Of a stretch of 64,000 bases of DNA, positions 21,751 through 34,600 are shown in pieces. Each line of letters begins with the position of its first letter. Position 1 is the first letter of the stretch. A model generated the notes under the pieces. It was not told the DNA's origin, did not search any database, and was given only the letters and a program-made list of their open reading frames with translations. Source of the stretch: Patiria pectinifera (Eukaryota > Echinodermata > Asteroidea > Valvatida > Asterinidae). The stretch lies in contig CM057149.1 of NCBI GenBank assembly GCA_029964075.1, forward strand, positions 32,942,900 to 33,006,899, written 5' to 3'. The translations under genes were made by a program, and so were the position numbers.

Positions 21751-22632
21751 GATGTAAAATTTTTCCTTTTTAATTAAACCAATAATCTCGACATTGAAAT
21801 GATTTCCAAGAACCACACGGTCTTATTTTGTAACTCAACAATATGGGCAACTAAGTTTTTGATCACCTGATTTCTTTAATTTTCCGACCAATCGGAAAGT
21901 AATTATTTATAATTGTCTTTCATTTCTCCAAACTACTTCATTTTGTAGAAAAGCTATAAATAACCCCTACTGTAATTTTTCTGATTTGTATGCATACATG
22001 CGAATAATAACAATCAGCCATTCGTCAAGAAAATGTATTCATTGGCCGACTATAACAATCACTTATCTTATAATTACCAAACCTTATTCGCAAGAAATTC
22101 ATTTAAAACGTACAATCATTACTTTAATAGGAGCACATTTTAATAATTATCCTAAATAATGTTTTTAACCGAGGGTTCGTCATCTATCTATCTCGTCTAT
22201 TTGCTTACATATTACAAATCGATTTTATAAGAAAGCATTTGGCTTAAAGCATTCCAAAAACATCGTTTTGATTGAAAACAAATAATAACAGAAGTTAATC
22301 ACTTTTTTACGGAACTAACTGTATACTAAATGACAAATCCAGAGGCGAATCTATGAAGGGGGGGGAGGTTAACCCACCCAGCCCTGGGTCGCAAAAACAT
22401 ATCGCGCAAAAATATGAAAATCATTAAAATCATGCCTGCAAACCCTCCCCCCCCCCGACTGCTTAACCCCCATTGAGACAAACCTGGATCCGCCCCTCAA
22501 CTGTGAGCTCATTGTTGGCCTATACAATTTTGCAGACTGTTTTTCTATACACTCCAGTGTTAATAGCAAGCACCCCCCCCCCATTATTTAGAACAATCCG
22601 CAACACATTCTTAGTGTACGATGACTTTCTGG
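21751..22632. other. No gene seen; poly-G/C element at about 22345-22500
   Basis: AT-rich DNA. A copy of the poly-G/C family lies at about 22343-22500 ('agaggcgaatctatgaagg' to 'ctggatccgcccctc'). Confidence 0.5.
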
Positions 22633-25600
22633 CTATTCTATGAGCATCTTGACCACACCCAACGTAACCAGGAAGAGGAGGGATGACAGGCAGGTGGACA
22701 CGGCGCTGGAGGGCGCTGTCGACCCTACTGGTTCTGGGAGCCACGGCGTGTAGTTGAGCCAGAGTGAATTGCCTCCAGACGACTCACGAAGCTTTGAATA
22801 AAAATGAGAAGAAAAAAAATCGTTCAAGTCGCGTACGTCTACGTGTGGAAATAAAGTTAGGTCCTTGAAAAGCTCGGGCATGGAGTTAAATTAAAAGTTG
22901 AGATATAAGGGGATGATTGCTAGGTATTTCAAAGTAGTATACATGAAGTATCAATATTATTGTTTTAGATTGTTTCATTTGATCTGCTATAAAAGTAGCT
23001 TCTTGCAAAGCATGCGTCTATAGCCGGGCAGATTCGGCGATTAAGTATGCAAAACAAGACTGCGTCTAGGATCTCCAATCTCCGATCATTCGGCGGGCGC
23101 CTTCTGTCGGGTCTTTGGTAACCCGTTGAATTATAACAAAACATGGAAGCAAATTGGCCAATCAACAGCTTAGTTCACATTTCTACACGAAATGACGTCA
23201 CGGTTTCTAAAGTCGACTCTGATTACCTGGCCGTAAAATTGGCACTGCATACATTATATCAGACGTTAGTTGCGGATGCTGGAGTGCGGGCTCGGTTTGA
23301 CAACGACGTTTAACAAAGATGACTCTTTAAGACTACTGTGAAACTCTGTTTCTGTTTCTGTTCCATAAACGTACAAACACCTAGAAGGTTGTCGACGTAC
23401 GTTGGTCATGATCAGGTGTGCAGCAACTAAATTCTTGATTGGGTTTTGGAAGCCAGGTCTTGAATGTTGATGTTGTCCAGTGCCAGTTTGAAAGTCTTTT
23501 ATTGTAGAGTAGACCCTTATCAAAACTCTATACCAAGTGCTCTGCAAGCGGTCTGTTAAAACCTTTACCTTTTGAGTCCTGTATCCGTCTTGTGGAACGC
23601 TGAAAGCATATCCAGACGGACACTCCGCTGTGATTGGTCGGTATGGCCCAGGAGATGAACTTATTGTCCAATCATCGGGATCGTTTAGGCTCTGACATGC
23701 GTGGTACAGCTCGATGGAACAATCATCCGAGAGGTACCAACGCCAATCGGTATTGCTGGTAAAATAATAAAAAAAAACCAGTCGTATGGTTTAATAGTAC
23801 GTAGCTCAAAGAGGTTGTGGAATGCTGAAAGTCGTTTTGTTTTTTATATTTTTTTATTGTAGAGTAGACCCATGTATATCATATTGACAAAGTCCCATTC
23901 TTTTGTAATGTGCGTTTATATGTTTATAAAACTGAAATTCATCGAGTAATTTGTTGGTCGGCGAGCGCATAATTGAAATCAATAGTCGTCGGGTTCTTCG
24001 TGAAATGAGAAAAATCGTGACGTAATAAACAGGACTCGTTTATACTACGCTGCATCGGGAGTCCTGTTTATTACGTCACGATTTACTATGTTTTGTTTGC
24101 TGCCCCCAATGACGACTTTTACACAAATTGCACGTTCGGGTCGAAACAGGACCTGAAAAACAGCTCTCAAAATGCCTTTTGTACTCATTTCATGACAGAC
24201 ACAATAGTCGTTTTTATTTCATCACAACTTAGGCTACATATACCCGAAAAATGACGGAAATGTCTTTGAGCATTCCACTACCTCTTTAATATTGCTCGGA
24301 TACTGTGGTGCGTGATTGCATGGACTTTTATAGATTTCGTACCTGATCCAGACGCAGGAGTCTGCGTCGAGCGGTTCGGACGGCTGGCCCTCCGCCCAGG
24401 TAAATATCGCTGTTTTCACCACCTCAGGAGTGATAAAGTCCGTGGCAGGATACTCAACTCTGCACTTGACGAACTCGGTGAAGTCCAGAATGATTCCCGT
24501 TTCAGTTACGCCATCGTAAAAGGGTCTACATGAATTGTGTTTATAAAGGAAAGGAAAGTTTGTGAATTCTGGTATAAAAACCCATTGGTTGTTTACAATT
24601 TATTACGAACACTACCACAGACTATTGTATAAGATTATAATTAAGCTCTTTTTAAAAATTTGAATTAATATTTTGGGATCGACTTAAAAAAGGTTAACTT
24701 TATTCTGGTCATTCTTCTGGAATCATTCGTGGCGAGAAATTCAATGCCAAAAGATGGCAGTTTAAGAATGGCGATTTCAAAAATAATCGTTTCTAGAAAA
24801 ATGTTACCGTTCGGATCGAATCCAAGACCTTCACGCTATCAGCTCAATCAGTTAACAAATCAGTCTGTATTCTTAGATGGTATAGGATCCTCTCAACATA
24901 TAGATTTACAATTAATGCGGGGGGGGCGCTTCGATTAGACGTGTTATTTCAGAGTTATGATTTAGAACATAAGTACGTACTCGCCGTGCTTGACACGATA
25001 CAATTCAGGTTGTGGATGTGTTTGATTGATAGGCCAGAATGTTTTTTTGACCGCAATTCCTAAAAAGTTTTATGTTTCAACGTGACCCCATATAGCCTCG
25101 TATTTGGTTATAATTATACGCCGTGGGCCAGGTCCGAATCACAGTTTTAACATAAATTAAAAGCGTATTCTGCCATGACGTTTTCATTCAATATACAATG
25201 CCGACAGAATCTTTCAGCGCAATCCCATATGGTCTAGTGGTTAGGATCCGGCGCTCTCATCGCCGCGGCCCGGGTTCGATTCCCGGTGTGGGAAATGAGG
25301 TTTTTTTAATCGTGTGATGTACACCAACTTGTAGATATAGACTCGCGTCCCTTGATCATTTGAAGCAAGATATGCGACGAAGGAGACGCCTCCACTCTTC
25401 TACGGTGTTGGTCATTGTGCTCCCGGAATTAATTGTCAGTTTTTTAGTCAAAGTTATCGAAATAAAAAAAAATTAAAAAGTGGTCAATGTGGGGCTCGAA
25501 CCCACGACCTTCGCGTTATCAGCACGACGCTCTACCGACTGAGCTAACCGACCATTCAGAAGACTTATTCGCCATTCTGAAAGAGAGAATTCCATTACTC

Positions 25601-28600
25601 ATGTTAATATAGATACTGTCTGATTCGGAAACATTTATTTTCAAATGTATTTCAATGCCCAATGACTACGATAGCCTCTAATGTAATCCCATATGGTCTA
25701 GTGGTTAGGATCCGGCGCTCTCACCGCCGTGGCCCGGGTTCGATTCCCGGTGTGGGAAATGAGGTTTCTTTTTAATCGTGTGGATATACACTAACTTGTA
25801 GATAGAGACCCGCGTCTCTTGCTCATTATTTTAAATAAAAATAATAATAAAACAGTGGTCAATGGACCTTCGCGTTATCAGCACGACGCTCCCATTCAGA
25901 AGACGTATTCGCCATTCTGAAGGAGAGAATTCCATTACTCATGTTAATATAGATACTGTCTGATTCGGAAACATTTCATTCAAATGTATTTCAATGCCCA
26001 ATGACTACGATAACCTGCAATGTAATCCCATATGGTCTAGTGGTTAGGATCCGGCGCTCTCACCGCCGTGGCCCGGGTTCGATTCCCGGTGTGGGAAATG
26101 AGTTTATTTTTAATCGTATGGATATACACTAACTTGTATCATCATTTTTGGAGCAAGATATGCGACCAAGGAGACGCCTCTACTTACGGTGTTGGTCATT
26201 GTGTTCCCGGAATTTATTGTCTGTTTTAGTCAAAGTTATCTAAATAAAAAATCTAAATTAAAAAAAGTGGTCAATGTGGGGCTCGAACCCACGATCTTCG
26301 TGTTATCAGCATGACGCTCTGCCGACTGAGCTAACCGACCATTCGCAAAATAGAAGATGCATTCCTCGTACTATAGGCCTATTTGAGTTTCACCTCAAAA
26401 CAATTAATTTGGTTTTTTCAATTGCTATAATTTTCTAGCGATACAAAAGTTATTAACTTTTGAATGAGACATCGAACGAAAAAAAGTACCGATGTTTAGT
26501 TATTAAATTATTTCTTCACAAAATTTGAATTTTTGACTTCCACAGAATAATTCGGCTCTCGCAGGGCGGGTTCAGTTTTGCGCAAAATTAAAGCCCCTTT
26601 TCAGAGGGTTGCAGACGCCCAAAATCGGAATAAAATAGTTTTTCGTTTGAAACAAAACATACAAATTGAAATTTGTTGGAGGAAAAAAAAATCAATTTTC
26701 CGAAGCGCACGGGGTATGCATTGGTCACGTAGAAACTGAGTGAATTGGAAAGATTTCGCCTATGTAAATGTAATGTCGTGTCAGGCTTTGCCATCGATTT
26801 GATCACTGTTTACAATCGAGATTGTTAAACTTATGATTACACACAAACAATTTGTTCTTTTGCCCAGGATATGTGACTAAATCCCTTTGTTTGCATCTGA
26901 TGTTTTAAAACCATATCTTACCATTAAGGATTCCCATATGGTCTAGTGGTTAGGATCCGGCGATCTCACCGCCGTGGCCCGGGTTCGATTCCCGGTGTGG
27001 GAAGGTGTGCATTTTATTTGTTTTTAAAGACTGTGAAATGTAAATTTCATTTTGTCATTTTTGTGCAATCTTGGCGATAAATTCAACACAAAAGTCTTGA
27101 AAAAGGGATAAAGATATTCTGGTCAATGTGGAGATCGAACTCAAGACCTTCGCGGTATCGATCATCATGGCGGGTTTAATCACTGAGCTAATCGGCACTG
27201 TCGATACTTAGTGGGGTTTTTTAAGTTAAGTCAGTAACCTGAAAGGACTAAGCTTATTGGCATGATGGATTTTTAGGGGGGCACGGGGGGCATCAGAATA
27301 TCATGGGGTCACATATCGCAATCGTCCTATTGCAGGTTTGCGCAGTTGGGCCCCATAATGCCTCGCGATATCCATTGACATAAAGATTGCAAACAGTAAG
27401 CCTTTGGATAACTGAACAAATACAACTTACAAAACCCCTTTTGGGTTAGGGAAGGAAAAGGGGCATTATCAGTATTTTGGTGTGGGCACCTGGGGGGGGG
27501 CGACAATTTGTGGGGGCACGGTTCCCCCCCCCCCCCCCCCCCCCCCGGGTGGCTACACCACTAATCCGGTGCTTTACCGCCGTGGCCAGGGTTGGATTGG
27601 AACTTTCTTTTAGTAAATTTCTATAACAGCGAATATACGTGAACATCAGTGACATTCAACGTCCAGTGCCTACAGTTAAGGTCAACGAAATCCCATATGG
27701 TCTAGTGGTTAGGATCCGGCGCTCTCACCGCCGTGGCCCGGGTTCGATTCCCGGTGAGGGAACGTGTATTTCTTTTTCATTTGTAAGTGACCCAAAATGT
27801 AAATTTTTTATTTGTCATTTATGTGTGCGGTCACTATTCGATGCCAAGGTTCTTTATAAAAATTGAAAAATAAAGAATCACATTGTATATAATTTTAAAA
27901 AAAATTATGGTAAATGTGGAATACAAAACCCAATTCCTTAAAAAGTAAAACCTGTTGTATTCAAGGAGAAATTGATTTGAAAAAAAAAAATTGCGAAAAG
28001 GAGAAAAAATAGCATTGCATGCTTCGTCGCTTGAACTTCAAAGAAATTATAAGAGGCGTGAGTTTAAATTTTTAACTATTCTCAGTACTGCATAAAACAA
28101 AACCAGACACACCGACATTAGGCCCCAAAAAAAGTCTCCGGTTTCTGGTATGCGCGCGCGTCGCCGTAGCCATGCGCATCGGCAAAATGAAAAAGGGGTT
28201 TTTTTTTCAATGAAAGATGATGTCTCAAAACCGCCAAACTCACTGGTTTGACTGGAATCCTGCTGCTGCACAATCTTAACGTGTTTTTAGATTGGGTTAT
28301 GGTCGAGAATAAGCTTAATGTGGCCTCTCTGGACTGCCATATATTTGCACTAAGTTTAGTCGGGCACCATTTGCAGTCATCAGCCGACATTTGAAGCAAA
28401 AAAATCAAGTAAAAAAAAAGCGTCGCCGCACCACTTTTTGGGAAACCGGAGACCTTTTTTTTGCCTTAATGATTATGTTTGATATGTAGCTCTAGTTGGG
28501 TGTGCAACAGATTCGCCAGTGCAGAAGAAAAATTGGGAATGGAAAAATCTTTGCCGCATTTCTCCAAAACGTATTAATGAGCAAAAAAAAAAATTAATTC

Positions 28601-31600
28601 ATACAATAAAGAAAATTTATCTGGTCAATGTGGGGCTCGAACCCACGACCTTCGCGTTATCAGCACGACGCTCTACCGACTGAGCTAATCGACCTCATGC
28701 CCGCTCGGGCAAAACGACAATTCATATAGTATGCCAATCTTGCCATGTTTGCCATCGATCGGTCGCGCATGTGCAGTATAGCGATGATAATCGGGCAGGT
28801 CACGCGCGGTACGTGCCGATTCACGCATGACGTCACACGAGGCCAGCGGAAACAAAATAGTAAGTCTTTATCTAGGACTTTGGATCGTGGTATAATAAAA
28901 GTTTTATACTGATATTGTAGTCATAATAGATCCGTCGTTGATGATAACAGATAATTGAGAGCTGCATGCCCTATTTTAAAAGGGGGTTCCTTTTCCATTT
29001 CTCATAAAGGCCGCGCCTAGGCATAGCATATTATTAAAAGGTTTCATGCAATTGCAAGGTAATTTCTTTAACGCAGTACTTGAAAATGCACCTTTCTGTC
29101 CCATTTCAATGTTTTTTCAATTTTTGTTTTGCCATTTTCAAGGGTATTTTCAAGTGGTGCCCTTTTTGTTTTTTGTGTTAATGCAATTTTCATATTCATG
29201 AGCAAAACTGTGATATTCCGGGCAGAAACCTCAATGTTACAGCTATTTCAGGGGTGTGTCAAGGGCTAGCCTTGATTAGCAAAAGTGCTATTTTCTAGCT
29301 CTAAATGTAGATCTGCTGTTAATTTTCTATGAATTTTATTGTGAATGTTATTTCGTTACATCTGTCAATTGAGTAATAAACCAAACCAAACCAAACCAAA
29401 CCAAACGTTGCAAGGATGTTTGTACTGTCGTTAATGTTCTTTTTCTTTGGTGATTTGTTGCTGTGTAAGTACATGGCAGTAAGCTATTGAGCAAACCTTT
29501 CTCAAAAAATTAATGTTTTCAATAAGCAAATTTTGGGTTCCAACAATTTGGACAGAAAACTCCTAAACTGAACAGTGTCTTCCTGAAGTGACATCACAGC
29601 TGCAGCGCCCTCAGTTGTCCGGAAGAGAAAGAAGTACACTTTTCAATCAAACTAACCAAAAAGGGATTTCAATGGTAAAGATGAGTAGAAATTGCCCAAA
29701 TTATGTTCCAAAGAGAAATTCATCCCATGGACCCTTTGATGTATATTAACTGATTATTGACAAGACTTTATGTCTCATTCAGTAACGTTTGCACTAATCA
29801 GAGCCCCCCCCCCCCCCCCTTGCCCACTTTTGGATTTTACGGGGGCCAGTGACCCGTGAAAACAAAAAAACTGTCTACCTTTCAGCACGGACGAGGCGAG
29901 TGACTTTTTCACGTCTACTCCCCCCCCCCCAAAAAAAAACACACCTAACTTACCTTGCTCCGCCACTATTGGGCGCCCTGCCCCCTAACATCCAGCACCC
30001 CCCCCCCGCCTCCCTTCAGTGTGTTTGGGCTATAGAGTGCTATATGCACTGCCTTACATTCTACATACCCATAGTGTGTCCCATCGCTGAAGTAGCGGAG
30101 CGTGTTGGTGGCGTTTTTGACCCCACATCCTGGGTAGTTTGTGAACTATTGAAACGAGTAAAAGTGGACAATTTACTATTCAAAACGTGCCAAAAAATCA
30201 ACCTCATACATTATATTTTATAGAAAAAAACAACCTTGGTTTTTTTAACCGACCTTTAACAAAAGCACGCATACCAATTATATTTGTGAGATAATGACGA
30301 CCCAAAGTTTCGGCTAAGTCAGTTCCCGGTGTGAGAATGTGTGTTTTTATTTTCTCTTACCGAGTTAGAGGGAAAATAACTCCAAAATGTTGACTTTAAA
30401 GTCAACATTTTCGCATTTTTTAATCTATGATCTTACATTCCAAATATCACTCTAAACTTTGAGCAAACAAAAAATACTCTACGTTTGGATGACATAATAT
30501 AATATCAATTTAAACTCAGAGAAATGTTTTTCGCTTATTGTGAGTTCAAATTGTAACACTTTTACTCTCTTATTTCCAAAGATTGAACATTCACCGACTA
30601 AACTAGGAACCAGACGAGTTAGAGTGAACTTCACCCAATCTAATGGATCGAGTTTTCGTGAGTTGCCACTGGATTTATTATTGTTTCAGAGTTTTATTTC
30701 AGTCTTAACTTGGAGTTATTTTCCCTCTAATTCGTCTGGTCTCTAGTTTCACTCTTTGGAAGTACAACGGTGAATGCTTTCTACTAGTGCTTCATCATAG
30801 ATTTTAATAAGATGGACTTTTCACTCACGCTGTTGACTCCGACATCTTTCCAGTACCGACGGTGGATGTAAACGTCACCGTGGGTGTATGCCTCCCCGGA
30901 CGCAGCAATCACTATGTTCTTACCCACCTGCGATGCCAAAGGGAAAAACGATACATCAAATTGTTAAATCGACTGGGAGAGCAGAAACAAATTGGGGAGA
31001 TTGGAGGGGGACTGTGTGTGCATGCCGATATGTCCGAGCCGTCCAACTGGGAAGGAGCCGTCTACGGTTCATGCATGATTTGGCGACCGTGTTTTCAAAG
31101 AACGGATTTTTTGCAACGCCGAATACTGGAGGACAAGATGGCTCAGAAGATTTCAAGTGTATTTTTGGTCGGAGGAATCCCTGTACCTTTCTCATATGCT
31201 TCATGGTTGGCCAGACGCCACCGTATTCGTCCCGGAGCTCAGATGGTGTCAGTATTCGATCTCCAAAGAACTCCTCCAGAGGGCCGTGCACCTCATCATC
31301 ATGACCTTGATCTTCCTTTTCCTGGTGGGAGAGAGAGTGTAACATCCATTCAAATTTTACTTGAACACAAAGACCTCTTTTTTTACAACTGGCGAGCACC
31401 AATCTCCTGAATCACAGGCATTTACCATGAATTTAGTTTCCGTCGCAAAAGCAATTCCACTTTCATATTTATATTTGCCATTTTTTGGAGGGTGGGGCTG
31501 TAACATCTGTTTTTACTAACAAACCAACATGTTAGCAACAGTGTCGTAACTAAAGGAGGCACATTGGCGCCCCCGTTTGAGACCTGTACCCCCCCCCCTC

Positions 31601-34600
31601 CACCCTCGTTCACTCAGAATTTGGGGAAGACAAACGGGAGCAAATGTTTGTTGCTGAAAACCCACCGACTGCACCTTCCAGAAGATCAGGCCCCCTGAAG
31701 ACCTCTACACATTGGACCTCTGTTAGGAAAGTTACCTTTATATTATAGTCTCCCGTGAAATTTATAATCACAAAAGATGTAACGTCAATTATAATCGGAT
31801 GGGTTTTTTTTGTTTAAAGGCATCAAAATCAACTATATAAATTCAAACAAAGTGGTGTTAATTTGGCTTACGTTTAGATATATTCGTAGCATGTCTTGCT
31901 GGTTTCCGGGTTGGTTCAGCCAATCACCGATCTCCTTGATGCCGTCAGAGTATAGTCTGTCTGTTGGTCTGCAGCCAACGCCGTTGGCCAGATGGGCCAT
32001 GCGCATCTGTGCAGAATTTTGTCGAGCACCAGTTAAAACAATTTGGCAATTATAAGCGTCGTAAAGCTGGTCTCGGGTTTCAGGCGGTATTTGGTACCAG
32101 CCCTCACACTGTGAGCAAGGTTTTTTCTCGTGTACAGATGTATCTCCGGGTAATTATCAATTGTCATTTAATCCCGCCAGTTAATCATCCTTAGGCCTAT
32201 TAATTTCCGAGACAAGGACAATAATGAAGATGATATGTTGGCTTAGTCAACCGTCCGGTTCAAACTCGGTTTATGGCTGGTGCACTTTCTCATGTTTGTT
32301 GAATCTGTCTTTTTGTCATTTGCAAGTGAACTTCCTATTCGCTCTTTTCACACTCCGCCATTGGGCATGCAGACCCTCGATCTGGCAACTGTACACAATA
32401 AAAATAGCCGGTTCAGTGATCTGAACCCCGACTCGGGAATCACTGAACCGGCTATATATATTGTGTAAAGTTGCCAGATCGAGGCTCTGCATGCCCATGG
32501 CGGAAGTGTGAAAAGAGCGAATAGCTTATAGTTCAGCCAAATGGTTGCGAAGGGCGATTTCTAAACGTAATACGTAACACTTTATTTTGAATGAAAGTAT
32601 ACATGTACACAGACATGTTCATAGTGGGGCTGTTAAGGTCAAATAATGTGATACAATTGTGCACTTTGTGACTAAAGCATGAAACTTCGCATGTTGGTTC
32701 TTCATGCCATGAAGAAAATGTTCAGATGTGGAGACATTGACATTTTGACATTTCGGCATCGATGACGGCGATTTTTTTCACTGACATGCAGTTTAGAAGT
32801 TCTTCTTAAGTTAGAATGTAACATTTTAATCATACCGAGCATATTTTCTGAGAAACACAACGTTCAAAAGGCCATGTTTTGGGTGGTTCACGAATTTCAA
32901 TGCTCTGTTACAGCGTCTCAGTACGTAATCGGATTAATTAGCTTTCCTTGACAACCACTGACGCTTTGCCTTCGCAACCATATGGCTGAGTTGGTCGATG
33001 ATTTTTTGTCATTGCCTAGTCTTGGATCAAGACGTAAGTCTCTGATAATTTGACAGTATTGCATCTGATCTTTTTTTTTCTGGGCTGTGTATTTTGGTTC
33101 ATGTATCGACAGATTAGCAAACTTCTAATGGACGTCCTTTTCCTATTCAGGCTTATTTCATAATCAAATTTAAGTATACGATGGAATCGATTTTCATCAG
33201 AGGAAAAGATTCAAACCAAGCAACTTGGGCTTCGCTAGGATGGGGCAAGGGGTGTGGAGGGTCAAAGGGGGGGGAGGGGCAAAGAAGAATAAAGCAGAAA
33301 AGGAGATTCGAAGTAAATATGTTACTGTTACGTAATGTATATATAGCAGTAGGAACTGCCGAAAGGACTCTTAAACGTGTTTTTGGGGTTCATAAATATG
33401 TATATATACGCTTATAAACAGTGCCTCCAAGCGTCAAATCATGTGACTTTTTCAAGAAAAAAATCAGTGCTTTGCCCCCCCCCCCCCCATTCAATCCTGG
33501 CGACGCCTATGCCAAGCAATAAGAATCAAATACGGTGATGGATCTATTTATTTGAGAAAAGATAAAATCACGAAGGTCTCGGTGAGTCGGTGTACCAAGG
33601 CTGGTAATTGGCCTGCTTACCGCTCCGTCGGCGCACCACCAAAAGTCGACTTCCAGACCGCGGATGCCCATATTCAGCAGGTCAGTTAAACTAAACACTT
33701 GATTGGCAAATGTCCAACACAAGTTGTTGTCATAAGGAGGCGGCCAATTACACGTGTCATTATCTATTCAAAAAGAGCAAATAAAAACATTTTCATCGAT
33801 TTGCAGAATTTTCTATTTTTCGTGGAAGGAATATTGATAGATAAAAGATGATCCTATACACAGCTATTATAAGTATCAGACATTCATATGTGCAGAGTGA
33901 CACGATGAACGTCTGATTTAATTGGCATGCAAATTGTGTGCGAAACGCGCGCCAGTCAATCGGAGTCGACTTTCCTTAGGAACTGTGACTTCATCTTGAT
34001 CGGAAATGTGGACTAAGCTGTTGATTGGTCAATTTGGCTGCCATGTGTTTGTAATACAACAACGGTCAAGGAAGGCCCGATAGAAGGCGCCCGCCGAATG
34101 GTCAGAATCTCGAGATCAAGGCGCAGTCTAGTTTTAATTTGCAAATATCGCCGAATCTGCTCGTATATTTTAACCCTAGCTGCAAGCAATTCGGTATTGC
34201 ATAGACTTATACATTTTTTTTGTACAAGGTATGATATGGTAAACGAAATGTCTCACTTCACGTGAAATAAGTTATTTAATAGTAATTTTATGAATAACAA
34301 CTAATTACAGTGACTCTTTCTTTACCCCAATTGGCGTAGCCCTTCTCTTTTCACCCCTGTATAATCAATCCAGTTACCCTTTTCTGTTAAGTAGTTGATG
34401 AGACCTACCTTCCCCCATGTCTTGCATATCTATTTGCCCGTGATACTTACTTCCATAACCGAAGACCCTCGCGTTGTAGGCATTGTGGGCCTATAGTGAA
34501 ACAAGAAAGAAATCATCACCAACCTGGAGATATACACAAACAAAATCTCAAGCAAACTTTGAAATCGAGTTATCTCAGTACAAGCCTGGCCGAAGACCCC

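Noticed and set aside
19776..21773. Open frames with repeated 'SSAGIAQLGERQTEDLKVPG'-like peptides across the tRNA array
   Set aside because: They are translations through tRNA-Phe genes and spacers. The repeat comes from the tRNA sequence, not from protein selection.
24805..24865. tRNA-like remnant ('tcggatcgaatccaagacct')
   Set aside because: It resembles a decayed minus-strand tRNA-Ile, but no complete stem set forms, so it is not listed as a gene.
30862..31410. Open frames of 138-182 aa on the plus strand
   Set aside because: They are shadows of two minus-strand PLC-like exons, which have motifs, splice sites and matching phases.
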